Shown here in pieces: positions 38,921 through 48,578 of a stretch of DNA of 64,000 bases. Source of the stretch: Moraxella sp. K1664 (GTDB lineage: Bacteria; Pseudomonadota; Gammaproteobacteria; Pseudomonadales; Moraxellaceae); the NCBI RefSeq assembly GCF_039693965.1, contig NZ_CP155576.1, forward strand, positions 2,356,001-2,420,000. Direction: 5' to 3'. Each line of letters starts with the position of its first letter. Positions within the stretch are counted from its first letter, which is position 1. The notes below the pieces were generated by a model. It was not told where the DNA came from and did no database searches. It saw only the letters and a list, made by a program, of their open reading frames with translations. A program made the position numbers and the translations under genes.

Positions 38921-39319
38921 ATGAAACTTTTTAGCGTTGCCATCAGACAAGAAGATGATACTTTTTATGCCCAAGTACCCGATTTGCCAGACATCCATGT
39001 TGTCGGCAACAGCATTGCTGATACGATTGATAAAGTACGTTCTACCTTGATTGGGCATTTGCAACAACTGGCAGATGATGGCAACGACCTGCCCCAACCT
39101 GAGAACATCAGCATTCATCTGACCAACCCCAAATTCGCAGGGCAGACGTGGGCGATGATTAGCCTAAACTCCACGCTCTTTAACAGCAGGCAAAAATCCT
39201 TTAATCTACACCTACCCCGTGCCTTGCTCACCCAAATCCAAGCACAAATCGGCTATGACGAACACAACATTGAAGCCTTTATCCTAAAAGCGATAGAGCA
39301 TGAACTTGCCAATGCTTAG
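38921..39319 (+). CDS. HicB-family protein, apparently without HicA
   Basis: A 132-residue protein. Residues 1-55 have the HicB partial RNase-H-like fold (FYAQVPDLPDIHVVGNSI followed by DTIDKVRSTLIGHL). The C-terminal part (KSFNLHLPRALLTQIQ) looks like a ribbon-helix-helix DNA-binding unit. HicB normally neutralises the HicA mRNA interferase. Neither side has room for, or signs of, a ~60-residue HicA, so this is an orphan antitoxin or a regulator. Confidence 0.72.
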   Translation: MKLFSVAIRQEDDTFYAQVPDLPDIHVVGNSIADTIDKVRSTLIGHLQQLADDGNDLPQPENISIHLTNPKFAGQTWAMISLNSTLFNSRQKSFNLHLPRALLTQIQAQIGYDEHNIEAFILKAIEHELANA

Positions 39320-39345
39320 CAGATAACCCCATCATTGCACCACAA

Positions 39346-39380
39346 ATGCCGATATTCCCAATCGGCATTTGTTTTTTCTT
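39346..39380 (+). terminator. Terminator after the HicB-like gene
   Basis: The stem tgccgat / atcggca has a short loop and is followed by tttgttttttc. Confidence 0.75.
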
Positions 39381-39452
39381 TTTGGGTATTTTCTTTTTTG
39401 ATGGTGGCTTTTATAATGACAGCACTTTATAAATCAGATTAAGGGGCGTATC

Positions 39453-40397
39453 ATGGCGATAGATGTGGTCATCAACCAAAAGCATTTACAAATTCAGCTC
39501 AAACAGCTAGAAACCGTTTGGCATACGGTCGTCAATGGCTATAACTTATCCCAAGCTGCCGAACTGCTCCACACCAGTCAGTCCAGCCTATCCAAACAAA
39601 TCGCCGCCCTAGAAAATCAGCTTAAAACAGACGTATTTACTCGGCAAGGCAAACGCCTAACGGGGCTAACCCCCATCGGCAAATCGCTACTGCCCCACAT
39701 CGAAGCGATTTTTGCCGAGATACGCACCATCGAAAACCTAAGCCTTGATTTTAATAACGCCCAAGAAGGCACACTGACCGTTGCCACGACACACACCCAA
39801 GCCCGCTATGTTTTGCCCAGCATTGTCAAGGTTTTTTTACAAAAATTTCCTAAGGTTAATCTAGTACTACAACAAGCCGACCCCGAGACCATCGCCCAAA
39901 TGGTCATTCGTGGTCAAGCCGACATTGGCATTGCCACCGAGAGCCTGCTCAACAATGCCGTGCTACGCTGTCATCGCTATTATGACTGGTCGCACGTGGT
40001 CATCGCCCCCAAAGACCATGAGCTGGCAGAGCTGGCAGACGTGATGGATGGCGTGGATTTGCCTGAGCTGGCAAGTTTTCCCATCATTACTTATCATGGC
40101 GGTTTTACAGGGCGAAGTGCCATTGATAGGACGTTTGAGCAGGCAGGGTTACAACCCAAAATCGTGCTTGCCGCCCTAGACTCAGACGTGATTAGCACCT
40201 ATGTGTCGGCAGGTCTGGGCGTGGGTATCATTGCTGAAATGGCGTACGAGCCTGCCAACTACCCTGACCTTATTGCCATTCCTATCAGTCATTTTGGGCG
40301 GTTTACCAGTTGGATTGCGGTGCGTGATGACAGCGACATTCGCAAGTTTGGCGGTGAGTTTATTAAACTGTGTCAAGGTCAATTTGATAAACGCTAA
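39453..40397 (+). CDS. cysB: LysR-type regulator CysB
   Basis: A 314-residue protein. The N-terminal winged helix (LSQAAELLHTSQSSLSKQIA) is followed by an effector domain with the CysB-specific TTHTQARYVLP near residue 113 and GLGVGIIAEMAY near residue 253. CysB activates sulfate uptake and cysteine synthesis genes in response to N-acetylserine. A target could be the cysE product pathway at 6.7 kb, although cysE itself is usually not CysB-controlled. The N-terminus is about 10 residues longer than E. coli CysB before the helix-turn-helix. Confidence 0.88.
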   Translation: MAIDVVINQKHLQIQLKQLETVWHTVVNGYNLSQAAELLHTSQSSLSKQIAALENQLKTDVFTRQGKRLTGLTPIGKSLLPHIEAIFAEIRTIENLSLDFNNAQEGTLTVATTHTQARYVLPSIVKVFLQKFPKVNLVLQQADPETIAQMVIRGQADIGIATESLLNNAVLRCHRYYDWSHVVIAPKDHELAELADVMDGVDLPELASFPIITYHGGFTGRSAIDRTFEQAGLQPKIVLAALDSDVISTYVSAGLGVGIIAEMAYEPANYPDLIAIPISHFGRFTSWIAVRDDSDIRKFGGEFIKLCQGQFDKR

Positions 40398-40410
40398 AAC
40401 TTAAAGAACC

Positions 40411-40447
40411 AATAAAAAACGCACCGAATAGGGGTGCGTTTTTTCAT
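40411..40447. terminator. Bidirectional terminator between cysB and hupB
   Basis: The hairpin aaaaaacgcacc gaatag gggtgcgtttttt serves both convergent genes. Confidence 0.88.
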
Positions 40448-40491
40448 TTTAAACATTCTAAACAACGTTAAAACTGTTAAAATTGTTAAAA

Positions 40492-40797
40492 TTATTTTTT
40501 GCCTTTTTTGGCAGCTTTTTCGGCAGGGTTTACCGCATCTTTTAGACCTTTACCTGCTTTAAAGCCGGGTACTTTGCTGGCAGCGATTTGTAGTGGTGCA
40601 CCAGTCTTAGGGTTGCGACCGGTACGGGCAGCACGCTCTTTGACGCTAAAAGTACCAAAACCGACCAATACCACGTCATCACCACGCTCTAAGGCACCTT
40701 GTACGCTAGAAGTGAAAGCGTTAATGGCTTTGGTGGCTTGTTCTTTGGTAAGACCTGCTTCGCTGGCAACAGCATCTACTAATTCTGATTTATTCAT
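40492..40797 (-). CDS. hupB: DNA-binding protein HU
   Basis: A 101-residue protein. The DNA-binding arm region is [20 protein letters not shown], followed by PKTGAPLQI. The C-terminus has a short Lys-rich extension ([10 protein letters not shown]) not seen in the ~90-residue enteric HU. HU compacts the nucleoid and aids replication and recombination. The start ATG has a TGAGGAC ribosome site. Confidence 0.94.
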   Translation of the reverse strand: MNKSELVDAVASEAGLTKEQATKAINAFTSSVQGALERGDDVVLVGFGTFSVKERAARTGRNPKTGAPLQIAASKVPGFKAGKGLKDAVNPAEKAAKKGKK

Positions 40798-41141
40798 GAT
40801 TTGTCCTCATGGTGTTGATGATAAGAATGTGAAATGAATTTACATTTTGCCCCATCTTACAATACCGATGAAGCTGGCAAAAGCAAATTCTAAGCCCACA
40901 ACACACGCTTGGGCTTATTTTGAGTGCATTGTATAAGGGTATTGCCCATTTTACAAGGGGTATGGCAAAATATTTTTATCTTTTTTACAAAAATACCCCA
41001 TCAAAGGCGGGATATTTACGATAAAAGCCTACTTTTATCCTTTATTTGCCAAAAAATCACGCATTAGTTACATTAAGGTGGTTTACTTTTTTTGGATATC
41101 ATCTTATCATTAGCATTATTTTGTGAATTGATAATATCTGT
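40798..41141. other. 344-bp divergent spacer
   Basis: Promoter region for hupB (leftward) and the membrane protein at 41142 (rightward). It has no ORF and no clear repeat. Confidence 0.45.
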
Positions 41142-41840
41142 ATGACCGACCAGCCGACCCATAGCCCCAAGCCTAGCGACCCACAGCCAACCTATCGCAC
41201 CGATGACAGCGATAATGGCGGTGTCTCTCGTGGACTGTTAAATGTTCTATTGGTGTTTTTAGAATCAGCCATTACTCTAATTCTTCGCTTTGACCCCAAA
41301 CTGCGGCAGCTTGCCTACCCGCTTGCCGAACGTGGTACGGTGGTCTGCATTCGCACCTACCTGCCCCATGTGCAGTTTTATGCCACGTTTGGCTATCGTG
41401 GCGTACTGCTCGATGACCGCCTACCCAATGACAAGACCACGCCTGACATGACGGTCAATGCGTATAGTTTTCAGCTGATTAATGCCATCACCACGCACAA
41501 GAGTAGCAATGTTGAATCCTTACAAATTCGTGGCAGTCATGAAGATGTGCATGATTTTAAGGCATTTTTGGTGCAGTTGGGCGTGGGCGGTGTCATTCAA
41601 AACTTACTGGGCAAAGTCAAAGGCAAACCTGCTCCCACCCCCGAACAAAAAGCCGAAAAACAAGAAAATTACAAAGCCAAAATCGCCGAGCAGTCTGCTC
41701 GCATTGATGAGCTAACCTTACATAACCACAAGCTAAATACCGCTCTCATCGAACTACAAGGCAAACAAAAAAGCACCTTTATCGCCCTTGTTGTGGTGGG
41801 CATCATTGCATTGGTTGCCATCATCATGAACTTTGTTTGA
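41142..41840 (+). CDS. Membrane-anchored protein of unknown function
   Basis: A 232-residue protein. A polar N-terminus (residues 1-30) is followed by a hydrophobic segment (GLLNVLLVFLESAITLIL). The middle region (about 45-165) loosely resembles an SCP2-like lipid-binding fold. A coiled coil follows (KAEKQENYKAKIAEQSARID), and a C-terminal membrane helix (TFIALVVVGIIALVAIIMNF) anchors the protein by its tail. No family is recognised with confidence. Confidence 0.65.
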   Translation: MTDQPTHSPKPSDPQPTYRTDDSDNGGVSRGLLNVLLVFLESAITLILRFDPKLRQLAYPLAERGTVVCIRTYLPHVQFYATFGYRGVLLDDRLPNDKTTPDMTVNAYSFQLINAITTHKSSNVESLQIRGSHEDVHDFKAFLVQLGVGGVIQNLLGKVKGKPAPTPEQKAEKQENYKAKIAEQSARIDELTLHNHKLNTALIELQGKQKSTFIALVVVGIIALVAIIMNFV

Positions 41841-41853
41841 TTGTTTTTTACTC

Positions 41854-41884
41854 ATAAAAAGGCGAACTTTCCGCCTTTTTATTT
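41854..41884 (+). terminator. Terminator after the tail-anchored protein gene
   Basis: The hairpin ataaaaaggcg aactttc cgcctttttat is followed by T-rich sequence. Confidence 0.85.
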
Positions 41885-42103
41885 ATTTTATAGGTTATTT
41901 ATTGGCTTAATTTTTTACCCTAACGCCAAATATTAATTCCTACCCCCTTAGTCGGATTGCAAACCACGTCTGCCGTGCTATGATAGCCATGCTATGACAA
42001 ATATCAATTTTTGGCTTGATTTGGACTATATTTAACAGTTCATTTAAAAGATAAATTTATGATGAATTTTATCAATGGCAAAAATCAATTACTTTGATAA
42101 AAA

Positions 42104-42138
42104 ATAATCTTGACTAAATTACTAGGAATTATTATAAT
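42104..42138 (+). promoter_or_regulatory. isc operon promoter with IscR-like site
   Basis: TTGACT (42110-42115) and TATAAT (42133-42138) are exactly 17 bp apart. The block cttgactaaattactagg overlaps the -35 and spacer. It resembles a type 1 IscR site, to which [2Fe-2S] IscR binds to repress the operon. The rest of the 367-bp spacer (41841-42207) shows nothing else clear. Confidence 0.7.
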
Positions 42139-42207
42139 AGCCAAATATTATCTACCCACGCCCAGCTTAGTTATCAAAGTTAGGCTAGGCAATTTGGAAA
42201 CCATATT

Positions 42208-42723
42208 ATGCGATTGACAACTCGTGGACGCTATGCCGTAACTGCTCTGCTTGATTTAGCAGTACAAGAGAGTCGCCATCAAGGAGCGGTGTCTTTGTCT
42301 GATATTGCAAAGCGTCAATCCATCTCCATCTCTTATCTTGAACAACTTTTCTCAAAACTACGCAAAAAAGGTTTGGTAAGCAGTACTCGTGGGGCATCTG
42401 GCGGTTATCATCTTGCCAGACCCTTAGATGAGATTGATGTCATGAGCATCATTAGTGCCGTTGATGAGTCCATTAACGCCATGCAGTGTGGTGGTAAAGG
42501 TGATTGCCGAGATGGCGAGATGTGTCTTACACACGACTTATGGCACGATTTATCCAATCATATTGAAGCGTATTTAAGCAATGTTAGCCTAGCCCAGCTC
42601 CTAGAATCCAAGCACACAGGAGACATTGCTGACCGCCAACAAAAAATCGCCGACGAAAAAGGTGACGAATCCAATTCAATTCACACAATCCATACAATTA
42701 ACTTAGGGGTCAATCCAGCATGA
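42208..42723 (+). CDS. iscR: Fe-S cluster regulator IscR
   Basis: A 171-residue Rrf2-family repressor. The N-terminal winged helix begins [18 protein letters not shown]. The cluster ligands are in the C-x5-C-x5-C motif [13 protein letters not shown] near residues 92-104, with the fourth ligand His in LTHDLW. It senses Fe-S status and represses its own operon. Its stop overlaps the iscS start (ATGA). Confidence 0.96.
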   Translation: MRLTTRGRYAVTALLDLAVQESRHQGAVSLSDIAKRQSISISYLEQLFSKLRKKGLVSSTRGASGGYHLARPLDEIDVMSIISAVDESINAMQCGGKGDCRDGEMCLTHDLWHDLSNHIEAYLSNVSLAQLLESKHTGDIADRQQKIADEKGDESNSIHTIHTINLGVNPA

Positions 42724-43943
42724 GCCAATCATCACTTATTTATTTAGATTATGCCGCCACCACGCCAGTCGCCCAAGAGGTTGCTGACAAAATGGTCAAA
42801 TACATGACTTTTGATGGGGTATTTGGCAATCCTGCCAGTCGTAGCCATGGTTTTGGTTGGCAAGCCGAGGAAGCGGTGGAAAATGCCCGCATGCAGATTG
42901 CTGAGACAGTCGGTGCTGACCCTCGTGAGATTGTGTTTACCAGTGGTGCAACCGAGTCGGACAACCTTGCCCTAAAAGGTGTGGCTCATTTTTATCATCA
43001 AAAAGGCAAACACATCATCACATCTAAAATTGAGCATAAAGCCATCTTAGATACTTGCCGTCAATTAGAAGAAGAGGGCTTTGAGGTTACCTATCTTATC
43101 CCCCAAGAAGCCACAGGCATCATTACACCCAAGCAGGTAGAAGAGGCCATTCGCCCCGACACAATTTTAGTCAGTCTCATGGCGGTAAACAATGAACTGG
43201 GCACGGTAACAGATATTGCCAGTATTGGTGAGATTACCCGTGCCAAGGGCGTACTGTTCCATGTGGACGCTGCCCAAGCCGTTGGCAAAATTAAGATTAA
43301 CCTAGAAGAGCTAAAAGTGGATTTGATGAGTTTTTCAGGACACAAAGTCTATGGCCCTAAGGGTATCGGTGCGTTATATGTTCGCCGTAAGCCTCGTGTG
43401 CGTATCAAAGCCGAACAACATGGCGGTGGGCATGAACGTGGTATGCGTTCTGGTACGCTTGCTACGCACCAAATTGTCGGTATGGGCGAAGCGTTTGCCT
43501 TATCAACCATCCGTTTTGATGAAGACCACGCCCACATCACTCGCCTACGTGATAAACTGTGGAATGGTTTGCAGGGCATTGAAGAGATTTATCTTAACGG
43601 CAGTTTTGAACAAGGCGTCCCAAACATCCTAAACGTCAGCTTTAACTTCATAGAAGGCGAAAGTTTGATGATGAGCCTAAAAGATTTGGCGGTATCATCT
43701 GGTTCAGCGTGTACCTCAGCTACCTTAGAGCCATCTTATGTCCTGCGTGCCATTGGGCGTCCCGATGAACTGGCTCATTCATCCATCCGTTTTAGTATTG
43801 GTCGCCATACCACCGATGAGGACATTGACCATGTTCTTGCCCAAATTACCGATGCGGTAAATAAACTGCGTGAGCTGTCGCCCCTTTGGGACATGTTTAA
43901 AGAAGGCGTGGATTTTAGCAAGGTTGAATGGCAGGAGCATTGA
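42720..43943 (+). CDS. iscS: Cysteine desulfurase IscS
   Basis: A 407-residue PLP enzyme. The PLP lysine lies in [17 protein letters not shown] near residue 208, and the catalytic Cys loop [15 protein letters not shown] lies near residue 330. It supplies sulfur from cysteine for Fe-S clusters and tRNA thiolation (for example TtcA in this window). It is translationally coupled to iscR. Confidence 0.97.
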   Translation: MSQSSLIYLDYAATTPVAQEVADKMVKYMTFDGVFGNPASRSHGFGWQAEEAVENARMQIAETVGADPREIVFTSGATESDNLALKGVAHFYHQKGKHIITSKIEHKAILDTCRQLEEEGFEVTYLIPQEATGIITPKQVEEAIRPDTILVSLMAVNNELGTVTDIASIGEITRAKGVLFHVDAAQAVGKIKINLEELKVDLMSFSGHKVYGPKGIGALYVRRKPRVRIKAEQHGGGHERGMRSGTLATHQIVGMGEAFALSTIRFDEDHAHITRLRDKLWNGLQGIEEIYLNGSFEQGVPNILNVSFNFIEGESLMMSLKDLAVSSGSACTSATLEPSYVLRAIGRPDELAHSSIRFSIGRHTTDEDIDHVLAQITDAVNKLRELSPLWDMFKEGVDFSKVEWQEH

Positions 43944-43946
43944 TAT

Positions 43947-44273
43947 ATGAACAAGAAATATTTTTTAAGAAAAACTATCTCGGAGTTATATAATACCCAA
44001 AAAGACACTTGTATTAATGCAAAACTATTGTCGGAATTAGAGCAACAAGATATTGAAGAGTTAGATGCTTTTCATGCCCAAGATGTAGTTATACTTGAAT
44101 TGCCAGATGAATATTTCTGTGGCATAAGAGCTGACCATTTTGTCATTGAATTTGGTTGGAGCGAACTATATTATCATGATGAAGGTGAAAATCCAGTTGC
44201 TCAAATTTTAATTACAGCAAACCATAAAGGCAAGCGAGCATTAACACTTCTCCATTGCCCAAAAGGCTTTTGA
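43947..44273 (+). CDS. Unknown 108-residue protein inserted between iscS and iscU
   Basis: A soluble, acidic 108-residue protein (KLLSELEQQDIEELDAF, later FVIEFGWSELYYHDEGENPV). It starts 3 bp after iscS and so is translated from the same mRNA. It is more AT-rich than the isc genes, with no Cys cluster, no signal peptide and no recognised domain. It is not part of the canonical isc operon. It may be an acquired gene or a lineage-specific accessory. Confidence 0.6.
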   Translation: MNKKYFLRKTISELYNTQKDTCINAKLLSELEQQDIEELDAFHAQDVVILELPDEYFCGIRADHFVIEFGWSELYYHDEGENPVAQILITANHKGKRALTLLHCPKGF

Positions 44274-44301
44274 TTTTTGATTTAAAATTTTAAGTAATTT
44301 A

Positions 44302-44422
44302 CCCCATTCTCAACTTTATACAATGATTGATTTACCAAGGGCGAGTTGCAATTGGTCTCTGCAATTCAAAAATCATTATTGAATAATCAATAAGTTGCTA
44401 GTTTAAGTTGAGAACGAAGTAT
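44302..44422. mobile_element. 121-bp inverted-repeat element, isc copy 1
   Basis: The left end is ccccattctcaacttta and the right end aagttgagaacgaagtat, imperfect inverted repeats. The internal stretch attgaataatcaataagtt is shared with copy 2 at 45784-45905. It is non-coding and lies between the unknown gene and iscU. Confidence 0.75.
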
Positions 44423-44483
44423 AATTTGATTATTCCAAGCCTAACATGCAAGGCAATAATCCCCAAAAACAGAGAGAAAAACC

Positions 44484-44870
44484 ATGGCATACTCAGACAA
44501 GGTCATTGACCATTACGAAAACCCCCGCAACGTGGGCAACCTAGACAAAAACGCCAAAAACGTTGGCACTGGCATGGTCGGAGCCCCCGCCTGTGGCGAT
44601 GTCATGCGTTTGCAAATCCAAGTGGGCGATGACGGCATTATTGAAGATGCCAAATTCAAAACCTATGGCTGTGGCTCAGCGATTGCATCAAGCTCACTTG
44701 TTACCGAATGGCTAAAAGGCAAAACCATTGATGAAGCTCGCACCATTAAAAACCTAGACATCGCCCAAGAGCTTGCCCTACCCCCTGTTAAAGTGCATTG
44801 CTCTGTGTTGGCAGAAGATGCGATTAAGGCGGCGATTGAAGATTATCAATCAAAATCAGTCATTGCCTAA
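44484..44870 (+). CDS. iscU: Fe-S cluster scaffold IscU
   Basis: A 128-residue protein. The three cluster Cys are in GAPACGDVMRL, YGCGSAIASSS and VHCSVLAEDAIKAAI. The LPPVK motif near residue 98 recruits HscA. It is the scaffold on which [2Fe-2S] clusters form before transfer. The ribosome site is GAGAG before ATG 44484. Confidence 0.97.
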   Translation: MAYSDKVIDHYENPRNVGNLDKNAKNVGTGMVGAPACGDVMRLQIQVGDDGIIEDAKFKTYGCGSAIASSSLVTEWLKGKTIDEARTIKNLDIAQELALPPVKVHCSVLAEDAIKAAIEDYQSKSVIA

Positions 44871-44902
44871 TTTTTAGTAAATTTATCACATAGGAAAGAC
44901 TT

Positions 44903-45223
44903 ATGATTACTCTAACAAACAAAGCGGTAACACATGTCAAAGACTTTTTGGCAAATCGGGGCAGCGGCGTTGGCATTCGTGTGGGTGTACGAACGGCAGG
45001 GTGTTCAGGTCTTGCCTATGTGCTTGAATTTGTAGACGAGCCAAACGATACCGATGAGCGTTTTGATAATGATGGCGTGGGTGTGTTTGTAGACCCAAAA
45101 AGCCTTGTTTATTTGGACGGTCTGCAAATGGACTACGTAACCGAAGGGCTAAATTCTGGCTTTAAATTCACCAACCCCAACCAAACAGGCGAATGTGGTT
45201 GTGGCGAATCCTTTACGGTGTAA
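44903..45223 (+). CDS. iscA: A-type Fe-S carrier IscA
   Basis: A 106-residue protein. The three conserved Cys lie in AGCSGLAY and the C-terminal GECGCGESF. It carries iron or [4Fe-4S] clusters to target enzymes. It follows iscU by 32 bp and precedes hscB by 3 bp. Confidence 0.95.
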   Translation: MITLTNKAVTHVKDFLANRGSGVGIRVGVRTAGCSGLAYVLEFVDEPNDTDERFDNDGVGVFVDPKSLVYLDGLQMDYVTEGLNSGFKFTNPNQTGECGCGESFTV

Positions 45224-45226
45224 CTC

Positions 45227-45769
45227 ATGGCTTTAATAACCAATAATTTTTTTGAATTGTTTGGCTTGCCTGTAGCGTTTGGCATTGACAAATCCGCCCT
45301 AAAAGCGACTTTTTTGAACCTGCAAAAACAGCACCATCCCGACAATGCCGACAATATCGCCCAAGCCGAGCAAAACACCGCCTTGATTAACCACGCTTTT
45401 GACACTCTAAACCGTGATGACAGCCGAGCAATTTATTTGCTTGAATTATCAGGCGTGGCATTTGATTCAGACAAAACCATCGCTGATGAGCCGTTTTTGA
45501 TGCAGATGATGAGCCATCGCATGGATTTGGAGGATGCCATGATGGATGGCGATAAGAGTGCAATCAGTCAAATTACAAATGGCGTCCATGCGTTAATGAC
45601 TCAAACAGCAGATGAATTTAGCAGAGCATACCAAACAAAAGATTGGCAAAATGCTCAAATCATCGCCCAAAAATTGCGTTTTTTGGGTAAATTGCATGAT
45701 GACATGACAACCGCCTTATCCAAATCATCAAGCCAAGATGACGGGCAAGATGATGATTTATATGTGTGA
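45227..45769 (+). CDS. hscB: Fe-S co-chaperone HscB
   Basis: A 180-residue J-domain protein. The HPD tripeptide is in QQHHPDNADN near residue 37, and the C-terminal three-helix domain would bind IscU. It stimulates HscA ATPase and delivers IscU. The start is 3 bp after the iscA stop. Confidence 0.92.
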   Translation: MALITNNFFELFGLPVAFGIDKSALKATFLNLQKQHHPDNADNIAQAEQNTALINHAFDTLNRDDSRAIYLLELSGVAFDSDKTIADEPFLMQMMSHRMDLEDAMMDGDKSAISQITNGVHALMTQTADEFSRAYQTKDWQNAQIIAQKLRFLGKLHDDMTTALSKSSSQDDGQDDDLYV

Positions 45770-45783
45770 TTTTTAATTGTTTG

Positions 45784-45905
45784 CCCCATTCTCAACTTTA
45801 TATAAATGATTGATTTATCAAGGGCGAATTGCAATTCGCCCCTACAACTTGGAAATAGTTATTGAATAATCAATAAGTTATAATTTTAAGTTGAGAGCGA
45901 AGTAT
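45784..45905. mobile_element. 122-bp inverted-repeat element, isc copy 2
   Basis: Same ends and internal motif as 44302-44422 and the same orientation. It contains a full copy of the palindrome gggcgaattgcaattcgccc (45822-45841). It separates hscB from hscA. Confidence 0.75.
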
Positions 45906-46036
45906 TATTTTTAAAAATTTAAAAGATTTAAACAACCCATAAAACGCCAAAAATTTTAACACCCAATTTATCCCAAATGAGTAAAACCATGTTAAAATTT
46001 TAGCCAACTTGTAAAACCATAAAATACCATAATACC

Positions 46037-47908
46037 ATGTCTCTACTTCAAATCAGCGAACCCAACCAATCCGCCAAACCCCACCAGCACCGCTACGCCT
46101 TAGGCATAGACTTGGGGACGACTCATTCGCTTGTGGGCGTGGTACGCTCAGGACGGGCGGACGTGTTGCCCTTTGGCGATAGTCCCCTATTGCCGAGTGT
46201 GGTATATTATGGCGACAAGGCAGACACCCCCATTGTCGGCAAGCACGCCTTGACTTACAACGACCCCAAAAATACCATTATCTCCGCCAAACGCTTTATG
46301 GGGCGGTCTTTGGCAGACATTAAATTTAGCCACCCTTATGAATTGGTTGGGGGCGACAACGCCATGCCAGCGTTCGTTACCGCACAAGGTGACAAATCGC
46401 CCGTTGAAACGTCCGCCCATATCCTAGCCAAGCTCCACAACCACGCCAAGGCAAGCCTACCGCCTGATAGCATACAAGGGGCGGTGATTACCGTGCCTGC
46501 CTATTTTGACGAAGCCCAACGCCAAGCCACCAAAGACGCAGGGGCAAGCATCGGGCTTAACGTATTACGCCTATTAAATGAGCCGACCGCCGCCGCCATT
46601 GCCTATGGGCTTGACAAATCCGCCAAGACAGGCACTTATCTGATTTACGACCTAGGCGGGGGGACGTTTGATGTGTCGGTGTTGTCCCTAAAAGACGGGG
46701 TGTTTGAAGTCTTAGCCACGGGCGGAAATTCGGCTTTGGGCGGAGATGACATTGACCGTTTGATTGCCAATTTCTTTATCAAATCGGCAGGACATGACCC
46801 CAAAAACGTGGACAACGCCCAAAAAAGCACCCTTGCCAACCTTGCCAAAAGCTACAAGCAAAAACTCTCCGAGCGTCAAGCGGTGTCGGTAGACGTTGAG
46901 ATTGACGGTGTGCCATTTAGCACGCTACTAAACCGAGACACGCTCGCCCAAATCTGTGAGCCTGTGATTCGTAGAACGTTGCAACTATGCGAACAAGTGC
47001 TAACTGATGCACGCCTTGACAAAACCGCCATTGATGAAGTGGTGCTGGTCGGCGGCTCTACTCGTATGCCAATTGTGCAAAATGCGGTACAGGCGTTTTT
47101 TGATAAAAAACCCTTATGCTCTATCAATCCTGACGAAGTCGTGGCACTTGGGGCGACACGGCTTGCTCATCAGCTCATCAACAAACAAGACGATAACCTA
47201 CTCCTACTGGACGTAACGCCCCTATCGCTTGGGCTTGAAACCATGGGCGGACTGACCGAAGTCATCATTCCACGCAACACCCCCATTCCTGTGGCACGCA
47301 GACAGACCTTTACCACGCACACGGACGCTCAGACGGGTATGGTAATTCATGTGGTGCAAGGCGAGCGTGAGACCGTGGCGGATTGTCGCACTTTGGCGAA
47401 TTTTACGCTAACAGGCATTCCACCCATGAAAGCAGGGCTTGCCCGTGTGGAAGTTACCTTTGCCATTGACGCTAACGGACAGCTGACCGTATCGGCAATG
47501 GAGACGACCACCAAAGTCGCCAGTAAAATTGATGTCGTGCCAAGCTATGGGCTGACCGAAGAGCAACAAGAAGAACTTTTAAAAGCAGGTTTCATCCACG
47601 CCAAAGCTGACAAAGAAAAGCGTATGCTCATCGAGACCAAAGTAGAAGCCGAGCGTGAGATTTTGGCATTGCAATCGGCATTGGCAGAATTTGGCGACTT
47701 ACTTGATGACAACGACAAAGCCAAATTAAGCGAAAAAATGACCGCCGTCAAATCCGCCATTGACACCGCCCAAACTGCCGATGATAAGACAATGCTGGAT
47801 AAGGCGGTGAGCGAATTAAAACCTTTGTCGGATAATTTTGCGTCCGTCATCATGAACCAAAATGTCAAACAGGCATTGGCAGGGACAAAGGCAAGCGATT
47901 GGAAATGA
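46037..47908 (+). CDS. hscA: Fe-S chaperone HscA (Hsp70 family)
   Basis: A 623-residue protein. The N-terminal ATPase domain has ALGIDLGTTHSLVG, YDLGGGTFDVSVL and VVLVGGSTRMPIVQ. The substrate domain has LLDVTPLSLGLETMGG, and a helical lid ends ALAGTKASDWK. It uses ATP to release clusters from IscU. It is separated from hscB by 267 bp carrying the repeat, so a second promoter or read-through is needed. Confidence 0.96.
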   Translation: MSLLQISEPNQSAKPHQHRYALGIDLGTTHSLVGVVRSGRADVLPFGDSPLLPSVVYYGDKADTPIVGKHALTYNDPKNTIISAKRFMGRSLADIKFSHPYELVGGDNAMPAFVTAQGDKSPVETSAHILAKLHNHAKASLPPDSIQGAVITVPAYFDEAQRQATKDAGASIGLNVLRLLNEPTAAAIAYGLDKSAKTGTYLIYDLGGGTFDVSVLSLKDGVFEVLATGGNSALGGDDIDRLIANFFIKSAGHDPKNVDNAQKSTLANLAKSYKQKLSERQAVSVDVEIDGVPFSTLLNRDTLAQICEPVIRRTLQLCEQVLTDARLDKTAIDEVVLVGGSTRMPIVQNAVQAFFDKKPLCSINPDEVVALGATRLAHQLINKQDDNLLLLDVTPLSLGLETMGGLTEVIIPRNTPIPVARRQTFTTHTDAQTGMVIHVVQGERETVADCRTLANFTLTGIPPMKAGLARVEVTFAIDANGQLTVSAMETTTKVASKIDVVPSYGLTEEQQEELLKAGFIHAKADKEKRMLIETKVEAEREILALQSALAEFGDLLDDNDKAKLSEKMTAVKSAIDTAQTADDKTMLDKAVSELKPLSDNFASVIMNQNVKQALAGTKASDWK

Positions 47909-48035
47909 TTGCATTTCTATCAAGCAGGGGCAATTGCAATTACTCAACCCAGTCCCTAATTGTTAAAAAATTAACCCTTAAAAATCCGTAGGTTGGACAG
48001 TTGTCCAAAACCCATTAAAAATAAAAGTGAGTATC

Positions 48036-48377
48036 ATGGTAACAATCACCGTACTTCCCCACCACGAAATCTGCCCAGACGGGGCGACTGTTGAGCTAAA
48101 CTCAGGCGAAAACCTGCTTGAAGGCTTGCATGAACACGGCATTAACATTGAACACGCTTGCGACTGCTCCAAGGCGTGTACCACTTGCCATGTGGTTGTC
48201 CGTGAAGGTTTTGACAGCCTAGAAGAAATGGACGACATAGAAGCTGACCTGCTTGACCGTGCGTGGGGCTTAGAGCCAAACTCTCGCCTATCGTGCCAAT
48301 GCGTGGTTGCTGACGAAAACTTAACTGTCTATATCCCCAAACACACGCTAAACCACGCCAAAGAAGGTCATCATTGA
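48036..48377 (+). CDS. fdx: ISC-type [2Fe-2S] ferredoxin
   Basis: A 113-residue protein. The cluster ligands are in ACDCSKACTTCHVVVREGF (C-x5-C-x2-C) and RLSCQC. The C-terminus LTVYIPKHTLNHAKEGHH is typical of Fdx. It gives electrons for cluster assembly. A GTG lies three codons upstream; ATG 48036 fits the family. iscX, the usual last gene, is absent. Confidence 0.95.
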   Translation: MVTITVLPHHEICPDGATVELNSGENLLEGLHEHGINIEHACDCSKACTTCHVVVREGFDSLEEMDDIEADLLDRAWGLEPNSRLSCQCVVADENLTVYIPKHTLNHAKEGHH

Positions 48378-48396
48378 TTAAATTTACAAATAACAA

Positions 48397-48428
48397 CCGC
48401 TTTTATACAGATAAAGGCGGTTTTTTTT
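48397..48428 (+). terminator. Terminator of the isc locus
   Basis: The stem aaccgcttttat / ataaaggcggtt is followed by eight or more T's. Confidence 0.85.
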
Positions 48429-48578
48429 ATGTGCTTTTATGTATAATTCCAAACATAATTTACTTATCCATATCTATCATTTTGACATATCCCACCAAAA
48501 ATCACGCATTTATCATAAAAAATTTCCAAAAAATCCAAGAGTTGGTATAATAAACCTTTTTATGCAGTAGGCATTATT

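Noticed and set aside
38619-39452. A hidden hicA next to the HicB-like gene
   Set aside because: No reading frame of about 55-65 codons with a start and ribosome site was seen on either side.
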